In this document: piece by piece, positions 56,207-64,000 of the stretch
How positions within the stretch are numbered: the stretch's first letter is position 1
How the letters are laid out: every line of letters starts with the position of its first letter
Source: Myxococcales bacterium
Lineage (GTDB): Bacteria; Myxococcota_A; Polyangia; Polyangiales; Polyangiaceae
Direction: 5' to 3'
NCBI GenBank assembly: GCA_025359105.1
Contig: JANYHK010000016.1
Location: forward strand, 62,001-126,000
DNA: 64,000 nt
The notes under the pieces: generated by a model
Database searches by the model: none
Told to the model about the DNA's origin: nothing
What the model saw: only the letters and a program-made list of their open reading frames with translations
Program-made: the position numbers and the translations under genes

Positions 56207-57510
56207 CGCCGTCGAGCAACCCGCGCGACATCGCGACACAGACCACGCGCGACTCGCAGGCGCAGATCAGCAGCGGCCCGGGAGAGCCGAAGGATCGCGT
56301 CGCGGTGTCCTCGATCCCGATCAGCCACGAGGCAAAGACGTTACGGCGGACGGTCGTCCTCGACGTGCCGGCGGCGTGGCTCGACACGCTGCTCATCACG
56401 TCGAACACGCTGCCGATCGAGAACGGGGAGGGCGGTGTGGTGGACGCCATCCTCGAGACGCTCGCGGCGCTGCTGCCGGAGTGGGGCGTCGGCGCGTGCC
56501 ACGTCGATCCGGCCGACCACGGCGGCTGCCAGAAGGTATCCAAGGTCGTGCCGCCTGGAGAAGAGCATCGCTCCGTCGGCGTCGATCCGGCGCGTCTCTT
56601 CCCCGGCTACGTCCACGAGCGCGTCTACGACGTAGAAGGCAACGGCGCGGGGACGACGCTCCACATCGCCTCCGACGACCCCGCCACGGACGACGAGCGC
56701 ACGCCCGCCAACATGCTCGCGCTCCGGGCGGCGCAGGTGATGCAGCGCGGCCTGAACCAGGCGAGAAAGTACGCCGCCGCCGAGCGCTCCGCCCTGGACC
56801 TTCACAAGCTCAACTCGCACATGGTGCAAGCTGAGAAGCTCGCGAGCCTCGGGCAGATCGCCGCCGGGGTCGTGCACGAGCTCAACAATCCGCTGACGTC
56901 GATCGTCGCGTACACGGACTACCTGTCGCGTCGCGCGCAGGCGCGCGGCGACGCCGACGACCTCGAACGCCTCCGCCGCGTGAACGAGAGCGCCGGCCGC
57001 ATGCTGCGTTTCACGCGGGATCTCGTGACCTACGCGCGTCCGTCGAGCGAGTCGCCCGTGCCGGTGAGCGTGCAGACGGTGATCGATCAGGCGCTGGCGT
57101 TCTGCGAGCACGTCCTCGACGAAGCCGGCGCGCAGGTCGAGCGGCGTTACGCGGCCAGCCTCCCCGAGGTGCAGGGCATGCCCGAGCAGCTCGCGCAGGT
57201 GTTCGTGAACCTCGTGACCAACGCATGCCACGCGATGCCGCGGGGGAGCGGGCGGCTCGTCGTGACGACGCGCGTGGAGGACGGCTTCGTCTTCGTCCAC
57301 GTGGAGGACAACGGGCACGGCATTCCACGCGAGAACCTCCAGGCCATCTTCGCGCCCTTCTTCACCACGAAGACCGATGGCCGTGGCACGGGGCTGGGCC
57401 TGTCCATCGTGAAGAACATCCTGGAGGGGCACGGGGGCGAGATCCATGCAGAGGTCACCGTGCCGTCGGGCACGCGGTTCGTGCTGAAAATCCCGGCGCG
57501 CGTGCGGTGA
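56203..57510 (+). CDS. Histidine kinase
   Basis: Soluble sensor kinase of 435 aa. The N-terminal part (1-190) is a divergent sensor region with no named domain. H-box: GVVHELNNPLTSIVAY (H225). ATPase: NLVTNACHAMP (N box), VEDNGHGIP, IFAPFFTTKTDGRG and GTGLGLSIVKNILEGHGG. ATG 56203 overlaps the previous stop (ATGA) and its TGA overlaps the next GTG. No receiver of its own; the receiver and an extra DHp domain are in the gene before it, so the two probably work as one complex. Confidence 0.85.
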   Translation: MTPSSNPRDIATQTTRDSQAQISSGPGEPKDRVAVSSIPISHEAKTLRRTVVLDVPAAWLDTLLITSNTLPIENGEGGVVDAILETLAALLPEWGVGACHVDPADHGGCQKVSKVVPPGEEHRSVGVDPARLFPGYVHERVYDVEGNGAGTTLHIASDDPATDDERTPANMLALRAAQVMQRGLNQARKYAAAERSALDLHKLNSHMVQAEKLASLGQIAAGVVHELNNPLTSIVAYTDYLSRRAQARGDADDLERLRRVNESAGRMLRFTRDLVTYARPSSESPVPVSVQTVIDQALAFCEHVLDEAGAQVERRYAASLPEVQGMPEQLAQVFVNLVTNACHAMPRGSGRLVVTTRVEDGFVFVHVEDNGHGIPRENLQAIFAPFFTTKTDGRGTGLGLSIVKNILEGHGGEIHAEVTVPSGTRFVLKIPARVR

Positions 57511-58769
57511 AGACGGAGCGCCCGCTCGGCTTTTTGAGCCTCTTCGCGCTCGGGCTGAACGGCATCGTCGGGGTCGGCATCTTCTTCTCGCCCGCCGAGA
57601 TCGCCCGCGCGGCGCCGCCCGGTCGGAGCGTCGCCGCGTTCGCGCTCACGGCGCTCCTGCTCGCGCCGGTGGCGCTCGTCTTCGCGCGGCTGTCGCAGCG
57701 CTTCCAGGAGGACGGCGGCCCGGTGCTCTACGCACGCGCGGCCTTTCCGCCGTGGCTGGCGTTCGCCGTGGGGTGGATGGCGTACGTGAGCGCGGTGCTC
57801 AGCACGGCGTCGACGTGCGTGGGGCTCGCGCAGGCGCTCGTCGGCGCGGGGAACGCGCGCGCGGTGGGCGCGCTGGTGGCCGCAGGCCTCGCGGTGGTGT
57901 GCGCGGCGGGCATCGTGCTCTCGGCCCGCGTGTGGACGACGCTTACGGCGCTCAAGCTCGTGCCGCTGCTCGTCCTCGCCGTGGCCGGCCTCGTCGCGGC
58001 GTCGCCGGCGGTGGCCTCGTCCCCCGCGCTGGAGTCGCCGGTCGCGCCGCTCGCCGCCGCGGGCGGCTCGTGGCTCGGCGCGGCGCTCCTGGCCACGTTC
58101 GCGTTTCAGGGGTTCGAGATCGTGCCGGTCGTCGCGGGGCAGGCGAAATCGGTCGGCAGGATCGTGCCGCTCGCCACGGTCGCGTCGCTCGGCGCGGCGA
58201 CGCTGCTCTACCTGGTGCTCCAGACGGTGGCGGTTCGTGCGCTCGGGGCGGATCTGGGCGCCTCGGAGGCGCCGCTCGCCGATGCTGCGGGCGCGGTCGG
58301 TGGTCCGGGTATGCGCGCGCTGCTCACGTGGGGCACATCGCTCTCGGCGCTCGGCATCGCTTTCGGCATGATCTCGATGACGCCGCGGTACCTCGCCGCG
58401 CTCGCCGCGCAGGAGTCGCTCGCGGGGCGCCTGCACGAGATGCGGCACGGCGTGCCTCGGCGCGCGCTCGCGGTGACCGTCGTGCTCGTCGTCGGGCTCG
58501 CCGTGGTCTTCGGCGCGCACCTCGGCGAGCTACTCGTCCTGTCGAGCGTCGCGGTGCTCTGTCAATTCGGGTCGGCGGCGGCGGCGCTGGGGTGGCTCGC
58601 GCTGCGGCGTCGGCACGGCTTCGCGCCGAGGGATGCGTGGCTGGCGCTCCCCGCGCTCATCGCGCCGGCGCTGCTCCTGGCGCACGGCACGCGTACGGAG
58701 TGGGCGACGGCGGCGGGAGCACTCGCCGTCGGGTACGTCCTGCGCATGGCGTCGCTGAAGAAGAACTAG
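57507..58769 (+). CDS. APC-superfamily amino acid permease
   Basis: Inner-membrane transporter of 420 aa with about 12 helices. Family start: FLSLFALGLNGIVGVGIFFS (the unwound GVGIF of helix 1), then helix 2/3 sequences (ARLSQRFQEDGGPVLYARAA) and TFAFQGFEIVPVVAGQAKS in helix 6, as in APC/AAT transporters. GTG 57507 overlaps the TGA of the kinase gene, so the permease is part of the signalling operon; it might supply or sense the stimulus. Substrate unknown. Confidence 0.85.
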   Translation: MKTERPLGFLSLFALGLNGIVGVGIFFSPAEIARAAPPGRSVAAFALTALLLAPVALVFARLSQRFQEDGGPVLYARAAFPPWLAFAVGWMAYVSAVLSTASTCVGLAQALVGAGNARAVGALVAAGLAVVCAAGIVLSARVWTTLTALKLVPLLVLAVAGLVAASPAVASSPALESPVAPLAAAGGSWLGAALLATFAFQGFEIVPVVAGQAKSVGRIVPLATVASLGAATLLYLVLQTVAVRALGADLGASEAPLADAAGAVGGPGMRALLTWGTSLSALGIAFGMISMTPRYLAALAAQESLAGRLHEMRHGVPRRALAVTVVLVVGLAVVFGAHLGELLVLSSVAVLCQFGSAAAALGWLALRRRHGFAPRDAWLALPALIAPALLLAHGTRTEWATAAGALAVGYVLRMASLKKN

Positions 58770-58784
58770 AATAGACTGACGAGC

Positions 58785-59156
58785 GTGGCCACGACCAAGA
58801 CCTATCGCATCGCGCTTCGCGGCGTTCGCTTCCGGGCGCGCATGGGGGCCTCGCGCTCCGAGCGCGACATCCCGCAGGACGTCTCGGTCGACGTCGACGT
58901 GACGCTGCCCTACGAGCGCATGCCGCAGAGCGACAACGTGCGGGAGGTCTTCGACTACGACTGGGTCGCGCGCCTCGTGGTCGAGGAGGGGCTCGCGCGG
59001 TCGCACCGGCTGCTCGAGACCTACGCGCGGCTGCTGCTCGATCGCCTCCTCGCGGAGACGCCGGCGACGGACGTGCGCGTGTCGGTGTCGAAGGTGCGCG
59101 TCCCGACGACGCACAGCGTGGACGCGGTGGTGGTGGAGCTCTCGGCGTCGCGGTAG
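58785..59156 (+). CDS. folB: Dihydroneopterin aldolase
   Basis: Folate-pathway enzyme of 123 aa that splits 7,8-dihydroneopterin to 6-hydroxymethyl-dihydropterin and glycolaldehyde. FolB pattern: IALRGVRFRARMGASRSERD with the conserved acidic residue of the first loop (GxxxxERxxPQ), FDYDWVARLVVEEGLARSH, LLETYARLLLDRLLAE and the catalytic Lys in VSVSKVRVP. GTG 58785, 15 bp after the permease. Confidence 0.9.
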   Translation: MATTKTYRIALRGVRFRARMGASRSERDIPQDVSVDVDVTLPYERMPQSDNVREVFDYDWVARLVVEEGLARSHRLLETYARLLLDRLLAETPATDVRVSVSKVRVPTTHSVDAVVVELSASR

Positions 59157-59168
59157 CGACGCGTCTCG

Positions 59169-59555
59169 TCACGCGGCGTGCGTCATCAGGACTATCACGA
59201 ACTCACGGCTCTCGGTGACGAGGAGCTCGTGGCAGATGACGTGGGGGATCTTGGCGGCGGCCTCCTCCATCTTCTTCTCCAGGTGCGCGAGCTCGGCGGT
59301 CGCCAGGCTCTCGACTTTCCCAAGCGAGATCGTGTGGAGCTTGATGGGGTACGCGGCCTCGTCGTCGCGGTAGCCGAGGGAGAGCACCACCTGCTTGGTG
59401 CCCTCCAGGTATTCGACGCCGATGCTCTTCGACGCGGCCTTCGCGCTCGTGGCGAACGCTTCGACGTCGGTCGCCAGCTTGCCGAGCGACGCGTTGGGCC
59501 CGAGCGGGCCGCAGAAGAGCTTGAACTTGGAGTGGACCTGGGCTTTGACGCTCAT
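59169..59555 (-). CDS. Hypothetical protein (128 aa)
   Basis: Soluble protein, convergent with folB (12-bp gap). Predominantly beta with one helix: VEYLEGTKQVVLSLGYRDDE, YPIKLHTISLGKVESL, ELAHLEKKMEEAAAK, VICHELLVTESREFVIVLMT. ATG 59555 is preferred over the 18 codons further upstream, which look non-coding. I do not recognise a family. No signal peptide. Confidence 0.65.
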   Translation of the reverse strand: MSVKAQVHSKFKLFCGPLGPNASLGKLATDVEAFATSAKAASKSIGVEYLEGTKQVVLSLGYRDDEAAYPIKLHTISLGKVESLATAELAHLEKKMEEAAAKIPHVICHELLVTESREFVIVLMTHAA

Positions 59556-59857
59556 GGCACGATGCTCGGCTCCTTTGCGCCGATTGTCCAGGCTCGGCGC
59601 CGCTCGCATCCGCCCCGTTCGCTACGGTTCGGTGACGCCGTTACCGAGCGGTGGTCACGTTCCGGTGCCTTCTGCCCGCCTTCGCCGCGCGCTCACGCGT
59701 TGGGCCTCGCGGACCGATCTCGCGGCGGTTGCCCATGAACTCTCGTGCGCTGCGGACCGTTCCGCGGGGCGCTGCGTCGCTCGGCACGCAACATGCTCTG
59801 CGATGCGGGCGCCCACCGTGCTCGGTGTCCGACCATTCATCTTCCTGGAGGAACCCC
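59556..59857. other. Non-coding gap between divergent genes
   Basis: 302 bp between the 128-aa protein and the DUF4397 lipoprotein. No gene fits. CGGTGAC (59630-59636)/GTTACCG (59640-59646) is a short inverted repeat that may be an operator. The last bases carry the ribosome site of the lipoprotein gene. Confidence 0.4.
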
Positions 59858-61339
59858 ATGCGCCACGTGATTTCAGTCGTTGCCGTCGTCTCTGCGCTCT
59901 CGACGCTGCTCTCCGCGTGCGGCAGTGATTCGACTCCGTCGCCGGCGCCGCCCGCACCGACCCCGCCTGCTCCCTCCGAGAGTCCCGGGGTCCAACCCGC
60001 GGCTGCGATCCCGCAGGCCCGCCTGCGCGTTCTGCACGCGTCGGCAAACGCGCCGATGGTCGATGTTTGGCTGAAGGGCGGCACGCAGCCTGTCCTCAAG
60101 GGCGCGACGTACGGCCTCGCGACCGACTACGTGAAGGTTCCTGCGGGCAGCATTTCGCTCGAGCTGCGCGCTGCCCCGTCCAAGATCTCGGATCCCGTCG
60201 CGTTCGCCCCTCCCCCCTTCGATCTGGCCGCCGACACCACGATGACGGCGGTCGCAGCGGGCGTGCTCGGTGCAGCGGACCCGGCCAAGGCGTTCCGGAT
60301 CCTTCCGCTGGCCGACGCGTTCAAGAAGGCGCCTGGCAAGGTCGCCGTGCGCGTCGTCCACGCGTCGCCTGACGCGCCGACCGTCGGAATCGACGTCGGA
60401 GACGACGATCCGGCGAAGCCGGAGATCCCCTCGCTGGCCCGCTTCGCCGACAGCGGCGCGGACGGCGTGCTGCTCGCCGCGGGTCAGCCGCTCCAGATCG
60501 GAATCGTCGCGGGCGGGAGCCGCGTCACGGCCTTCACGACTCCGATGCTGCCCGACGGCTCCGAGGTCTTCGTCGTCGCGGCCGGGCTCCTCGGCAGGCA
60601 TCCGCGCGCCGACGACGGCTTCTCGCTCATCGCGGCTAGCCCGATCGCGACGCTCGGATTCGTCCGGCAGAACCCCGTGGTCTACGCGCTGCATGCGTCG
60701 CCGGATGCGCCCGCGGTGGATCTGTACGTGGGGCAGGCGGAGATCGCCGACAACCTCGCGTTCGGGCAGCTCTCGGCGTCCACCCAGGTCCGGCCTGGGC
60801 GGTACGACGTCGACTTCTTCACGCACGCGGCTGGCAACGTGCGGCCATCGGGGGCTCCAGCCACGACCCAGTCTTCGGGGATTCTCCTCGCGGGGCAGAG
60901 GTACCTCGCGGTCGCAGCGGGGTTCCTCGCAGGCTCCCCGAGCTTCGAGCTCGCGGCGTTCTCCGACGAGAAGGCGTACGACGACACGGTCAACGCGCGT
61001 GTTCGCGCCGTCCATGCGTCGCCCGACGCGCCCACGGTCGACATCGGGGTCGCGACGAGCGCGGGCGTCTCGCCGGTGTTGATGCCAGGCTTGCCGTTCC
61101 TCGGGTCCTCGCTCCCCCTCGGCGTCGCCATCGCCCCCGGGAGCTACACGCTCGGCGTGACGCCGGCTGGCCAGAGCGCTCAGGTCGTCGCGCGATTCCC
61201 GGTCGCGTTGACGGCAGGCGCAAGGTCGTTCGCGATCGCCGCTGGGGCTCTGGACCCGACGAAGGGACAGGCGTTGCGCCTGCTGCTGGTGGACACCGCC
61301 GCGAGCCCCTGGGCGGTCGCGAGCGTGTCCCCTCTCTGA
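59858..61339 (+). CDS. DUF4397-repeat lipoprotein
   Basis: Lipoprotein of 493 aa. ATG 59858 has GGAGGA 6 bp upstream and begins a signal ending STLLSACGSD (lipobox). A Pro-rich linker is followed by four DUF4397 units, each marked by an HASxxAPxVD phrase: LRVLHASANAPMVDVWL, VRVVHASPDAPTVGIDV, VVYALHASPDAPAVDLYV and VRAVHASPDAPTVDIGV. DUF4397 proteins are cell-surface beta-domain proteins of unknown ligand. Copies 2-4 are closest to one another, suggesting expansion within the gene. Confidence 0.85.
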   Translation: MRHVISVVAVVSALSTLLSACGSDSTPSPAPPAPTPPAPSESPGVQPAAAIPQARLRVLHASANAPMVDVWLKGGTQPVLKGATYGLATDYVKVPAGSISLELRAAPSKISDPVAFAPPPFDLAADTTMTAVAAGVLGAADPAKAFRILPLADAFKKAPGKVAVRVVHASPDAPTVGIDVGDDDPAKPEIPSLARFADSGADGVLLAAGQPLQIGIVAGGSRVTAFTTPMLPDGSEVFVVAAGLLGRHPRADDGFSLIAASPIATLGFVRQNPVVYALHASPDAPAVDLYVGQAEIADNLAFGQLSASTQVRPGRYDVDFFTHAAGNVRPSGAPATTQSSGILLAGQRYLAVAAGFLAGSPSFELAAFSDEKAYDDTVNARVRAVHASPDAPTVDIGVATSAGVSPVLMPGLPFLGSSLPLGVAIAPGSYTLGVTPAGQSAQVVARFPVALTAGARSFAIAAGALDPTKGQALRLLLVDTAASPWAVASVSPL

Positions 61340-61360
61340 GAGCTCGTGTAGCGGGGCGCT

Positions 61361-63169
61361 CTACGGCTCCCACTCGAACCGATCAATCAACCGTGCCTCC
61401 ACCTTCGCCAGCGGATCATCCTTCCCGATCACCCACGCCTCCATCTTCCCCCCCGGATGGACGCAAAATCGGACGAAGTGCTTGAACCCCGGGTGACTCA
61501 GCGCCGCGAACGCCTGCTGCTGCTCCAGCCCCGCGATCGCCACCGAGGTGAGAAACAGCCCGAACACGAACGTTCCCAGGAACGCGTGCGCGATGAGCAC
61601 CGCGCTGTCGCCCGCGAGCGTCGGGACGACCTTCGGAATCGCCAGCTTGAGGAGCATCGGCGACAACCCGAGCGCCGCCGCGAAGGGGACGCTCGCGGCC
61701 GCGATGGTGCGGGGGTGCGCGCGATGGTGACCGGCGATGAAGTAGAAGGCGACGCTCATCGCGACCGTCACGACGAGCGCCGTCCCCACGAGCGCCGCGT
61801 CTCCCTCCAGCGCGGCGCCGAGCTCCAGCGACGCCACGAGCGCGAGCGCGATGTGCGTGAGGAAGCCGCCGTGTCCGAGCATCAGCTTGAGCGGCACCTG
61901 CGCGGCGAGCTGCCGCGTCATCGGCCCGGTGGGGTACGCGCATTTCGCGGGCCCCATCGGCGCCGGGCTGATCCGCGTGCCGTGAAGGAACGCGCCGCCG
62001 CCGCCGGCGATGACGTGGAGTGACTTGCCGACCTCACGCCGCTCGTAGTGATGCAAATCCCCCGTGAGGTAGAACATGCGCTCGTCCTCGAGCGACAGCT
62101 TGCAGCCCGCGAGCATGCGCTGCCCGGGGTCCCACGGCTCTCCGAAGGCGATCGCCGGATCGGGCGCGACGAACACCTTGGCGCGATCGGTCGACTCGCG
62201 CTTGCGGCGGCGGAAGTACTGTCGCTGCCGGAAATCGAGCCGGCCGAGCTGGCGATCGACGCCCCACAAATCGAGCCCGCGCGCGAGCGGAAGCACCCAG
62301 TAGCTCGCCTCCTGCACCGGCGTGTACCCGAAGAGCTCGAGGCGCTTGGCCCGCTTGATCGCGACGCCGCGGAAGAACGCGCGGACGCTCCGCGCGGCGT
62401 TCGCGAGCAGCCGGAAGATGCCGCCGACCTCGTCGAGGTGGAGCTCACGAACCGCGACCCCGACCTCCCGTGTGCGCGCGCCGCGGCGCAGCCTGCGGAG
62501 GAGGTGCGATCCCTCCTTCGGGTGAGCGGCCTCGCCCCCGCCGACGCCACGACGAAAGAGGCGCCCGAATCCGTCGAGCCCGTCATACCAGTCGTGGTTG
62601 CCGGGAATGCCAAGAAGCAGGCGCGGCGTCTCGTCGGGCTCGCCGAACGCTTCGTTCCACGGCTGCACGAGGCGACGGTCGATCTCCTCGGCGGTCGCCA
62701 CCGGGTAGGCCGTGTCGCCGCCGAAGAGGAGCACCTCGCCGCGGGGCAACGTCCGCTCCTCACCGGCGTCGTCCTTCACGATGTACGTCGCGGCGACGAG
62801 CTTCCCGACGGCGTGGCTGACGTCTCGGTCGTCGCCCGTGTCCGCGACGAAGTCGAGCCACATCGGGCGGCCTAGCGCCTCCACTAGGGAGGGGGCCTCC
62901 GGGGCGCCGCCGAGAACCCGGACCGCCCGCTGGAGCATCTCGGCGGGCTCGAGGGGGCGCATCCAGTCGCGTGAATCCACCGATTCGCTGGCGATCGCCC
63001 GGGCGATGAAGTTACGGAAGTGCCCGAACAGCGCCGTCACGCCGTACCAGCGGACGGCGTACGGGGCGCGCGCCCCCTGGCGAAAGACGAGCGGCGCCGG
63101 CCCATCGCCCCTTGGCTCGAGGCGAACCGGGGTTTGTGGTGGGTTCAGGGACGTGGCGCGGGCTGCCAT
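61361..63169 (-). CDS. Membrane metallophosphoesterase
   Basis: Protein of 602 aa with an N-terminal calcineurin-like phosphoesterase domain and about six C-terminal membrane helices. Metal motifs: FVADTGDDRDVSH (first Asp), VLLFGGDTAYPV, IPGNHDWYDG (GNHD), and FYLTGDLHHYERRE (final His pair). A long insert (about 205-320) separates GNHD from the last motif. Membrane helices run from about 430 to 560 (LTHIALALVASLELG, LVGTALVVTVAMSVAFYFIA). The start ATG 63169 has no signal peptide, so the phosphoesterase domain faces the cytoplasm. Substrate unknown. Confidence 0.8.
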   Translation of the reverse strand: MAARATSLNPPQTPVRLEPRGDGPAPLVFRQGARAPYAVRWYGVTALFGHFRNFIARAIASESVDSRDWMRPLEPAEMLQRAVRVLGGAPEAPSLVEALGRPMWLDFVADTGDDRDVSHAVGKLVAATYIVKDDAGEERTLPRGEVLLFGGDTAYPVATAEEIDRRLVQPWNEAFGEPDETPRLLLGIPGNHDWYDGLDGFGRLFRRGVGGGEAAHPKEGSHLLRRLRRGARTREVGVAVRELHLDEVGGIFRLLANAARSVRAFFRGVAIKRAKRLELFGYTPVQEASYWVLPLARGLDLWGVDRQLGRLDFRQRQYFRRRKRESTDRAKVFVAPDPAIAFGEPWDPGQRMLAGCKLSLEDERMFYLTGDLHHYERREVGKSLHVIAGGGGAFLHGTRISPAPMGPAKCAYPTGPMTRQLAAQVPLKLMLGHGGFLTHIALALVASLELGAALEGDAALVGTALVVTVAMSVAFYFIAGHHRAHPRTIAAASVPFAAALGLSPMLLKLAIPKVVPTLAGDSAVLIAHAFLGTFVFGLFLTSVAIAGLEQQQAFAALSHPGFKHFVRFCVHPGGKMEAWVIGKDDPLAKVEARLIDRFEWEP

Positions 63170-63306
63170 GCTTCCAAAGCCGTTTACACCGACGGAGCCA
63201 TAAGGGTACCGTTTGTCTTCGCAAGCAGTCTCGCAAAGTTAGAGGACCCACAGCGCCGCGCTTTCGCCACCTCGGACCTCCGGCCGAAGTCGCGCGGAAC
63301 AAATGC

Positions 63307-64000
63307 ATGATTCGGCACCTTCCCTCGACTCAACGCTCCGTCTTCCTCGCATGCGCGATCCTCGCGGCCACGGGCGCAGCCTTCGCCGGTCCGGTGCGGG
63401 GGCGCATCAACGGCCAGGAGAAGCTGATTCCGGACGTGTACGCGGAGGCGGCGAAGCCCGACGCCCACCGCTACACCTGGCGCGAGCCGTCGCCGACGGT
63501 GAAGCCCGAGTTCCGCGTCCTCTCTGGTAACCCGCTCCGTGAGATCTGCGTGGCCGCCATCGCGCAGTCGCAGCAGCCCGCGCACGAGCCGGCGCACCTC
63601 ATCAAGATCACCGGAGGGCGAACGGTCCCGGCGACGATCGCCGTGTCGAACGGGACGCGCCTCGCGTTCAAGAACTTCGATCCGTTTCCCCACCGCCTCT
63701 ACATCAAGGAGAGCCAGACCTGGAAGCCGGAGACGATCAACCCGAACGCGCAGCGCGAGTTCTCGGTCGCCAGCGGCGCCGGCAAGTTCGAGGTGCGCGA
63801 CGAGCTCTTCCCGAGCCTCCGCTCCTTCATCCTCGTCGACCCGATGGTGGCCGACATCGCGTACCCGGGGCGTGACGGCGCGTTCGAGCTGAATCTGAGC
63901 TCCGGCGACTACGTCCTCAAGGCCTTCTTCAACGGACGCGTGGTCGGGACGTCGAGCGTTTCGGTGAAGGACAAGTCGACCATCACCCTCAAAGATCCGT
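63307..64000 (+). CDS. Secreted cupredoxin-fold-like protein (3' partial)
   Basis: Runs off the right edge; at least 231 codons. ATG 63307 starts a signal peptide (VFLACAILAATGAAFAGPV). The body has beta-sandwich sequence: GGRTVPATIAVSNGTRLAFK, NFDPFPHRLYIKESQTW, FEVRDELFPSLRSFILVDPM, and GAFELNLSSGDYVLKAFFNG. It resembles cupredoxin-like domains of methylamine-utilisation-type proteins, but of the type-1 copper ligands only a His (PHRL) and a Met (DPM) can be proposed and the Cys is missing. Copper binding should not be assumed. Divergent from the metallophosphoesterase gene. Confidence 0.7.
   Translation, partial: MIRHLPSTQRSVFLACAILAATGAAFAGPVRGRINGQEKLIPDVYAEAAKPDAHRYTWREPSPTVKPEFRVLSGNPLREICVAAIAQSQQPAHEPAHLIKITGGRTVPATIAVSNGTRLAFKNFDPFPHRLYIKESQTWKPETINPNAQREFSVASGAGKFEVRDELFPSLRSFILVDPMVADIAYPGRDGAFELNLSSGDYVLKAFFNGRVVGTSSVSVKDKSTITLKDP

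Noticed and set aside
54119-56239. 706-codon open frame antisense to the REC-GAF-PAS protein
   Set aside because: Same shadow effect; it also overlaps the inverted repeat and lacks any motif.
63307-64000. Type-1 copper site in the last gene
   Set aside because: The Cys ligand and one His are absent in the visible part.

Overview
The window is very GC-rich DNA with strong G/C at third codon positions, many GTG and TTG starts and frequent 4-bp gene overlaps. Four Hanks-type Ser/Thr kinases, long multidomain histidine kinases, many lipoproteins with Gly/Asp/Ala-rich linkers, and three proteins with a MYXO-CTERM-like tail (small residues and Cys, one hydrophobic helix, a run of Arg/Lys) point to a myxobacterium (Myxococcota, probably Polyangiales). 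That placement is inference from gene style; no rRNA or tRNA gene is present.

Layout. 1-2.7 kb: a 5'-partial PaaI thioesterase, an outer-membrane barrel and two lipoproteins. 2.8-7.1 kb: an accessory island bounded by two inverted 30-bp repeats (27 of 30 identical). It holds an XRE-like regulator, a 61-aa orphan, a GNAT/DUF1778 toxin-antitoxin pair in operon with an IS1-type DDE transposase, and an unknown gene coupled to a zinc-ribbon PIN ribonuclease gene that has an in-frame amber codon. 7.2-11.5 kb: tandem Kelch/Cys-rich surface proteins and a DMT exporter divergent from a MocR regulator. 13-24 kb: kinase, hemL, ppdK, kinase, di-haem cytochrome and an aldo/keto-reductase-fold protein without its catalytic tetrad. 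24-35 kb: glyS, a hybrid histidine kinase, secreted or lipoprotein genes (one frameshifted) and a GH31 glycosidase carrying a circularly permuted carbohydrate-binding module. 35.1-38.6 kb: a VOC gene, a VapBC-like pair, small genes and a stretch of gene debris (frameshifted ORF, SurA remnant). 38.7-47 kb: all six ebo genes, split into eboABF (+) and eboDEC (-) around a Ser/Thr kinase and a TPR-like membrane protein. 47-64 kb: a sugar dehydrogenase/cytochrome/CBM20 fusion, a TPR kinase, ruvB, a two-component operon (REC-GAF-PAS-PAS-DHp without ATPase, then a complete kinase, a permease and folB), a DUF4397 lipoprotein, a membrane metallophosphoesterase and a 3'-partial secreted protein.

How genes work together. 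The six ebo products probably make and export an unidentified prenylated cyclitol-like metabolite, with the embedded kinase a possible regulator. The overlapping 54-58.8 kb genes look like one sensing operon in which a DHp-only receiver protein could be served by the ATPase of the next gene. The MocR regulator probably controls its divergent exporter. The most unusual items are the repeat-bounded toxin-antitoxin/transposase island, the permuted CBM inside GH31, and the split kinase pair.
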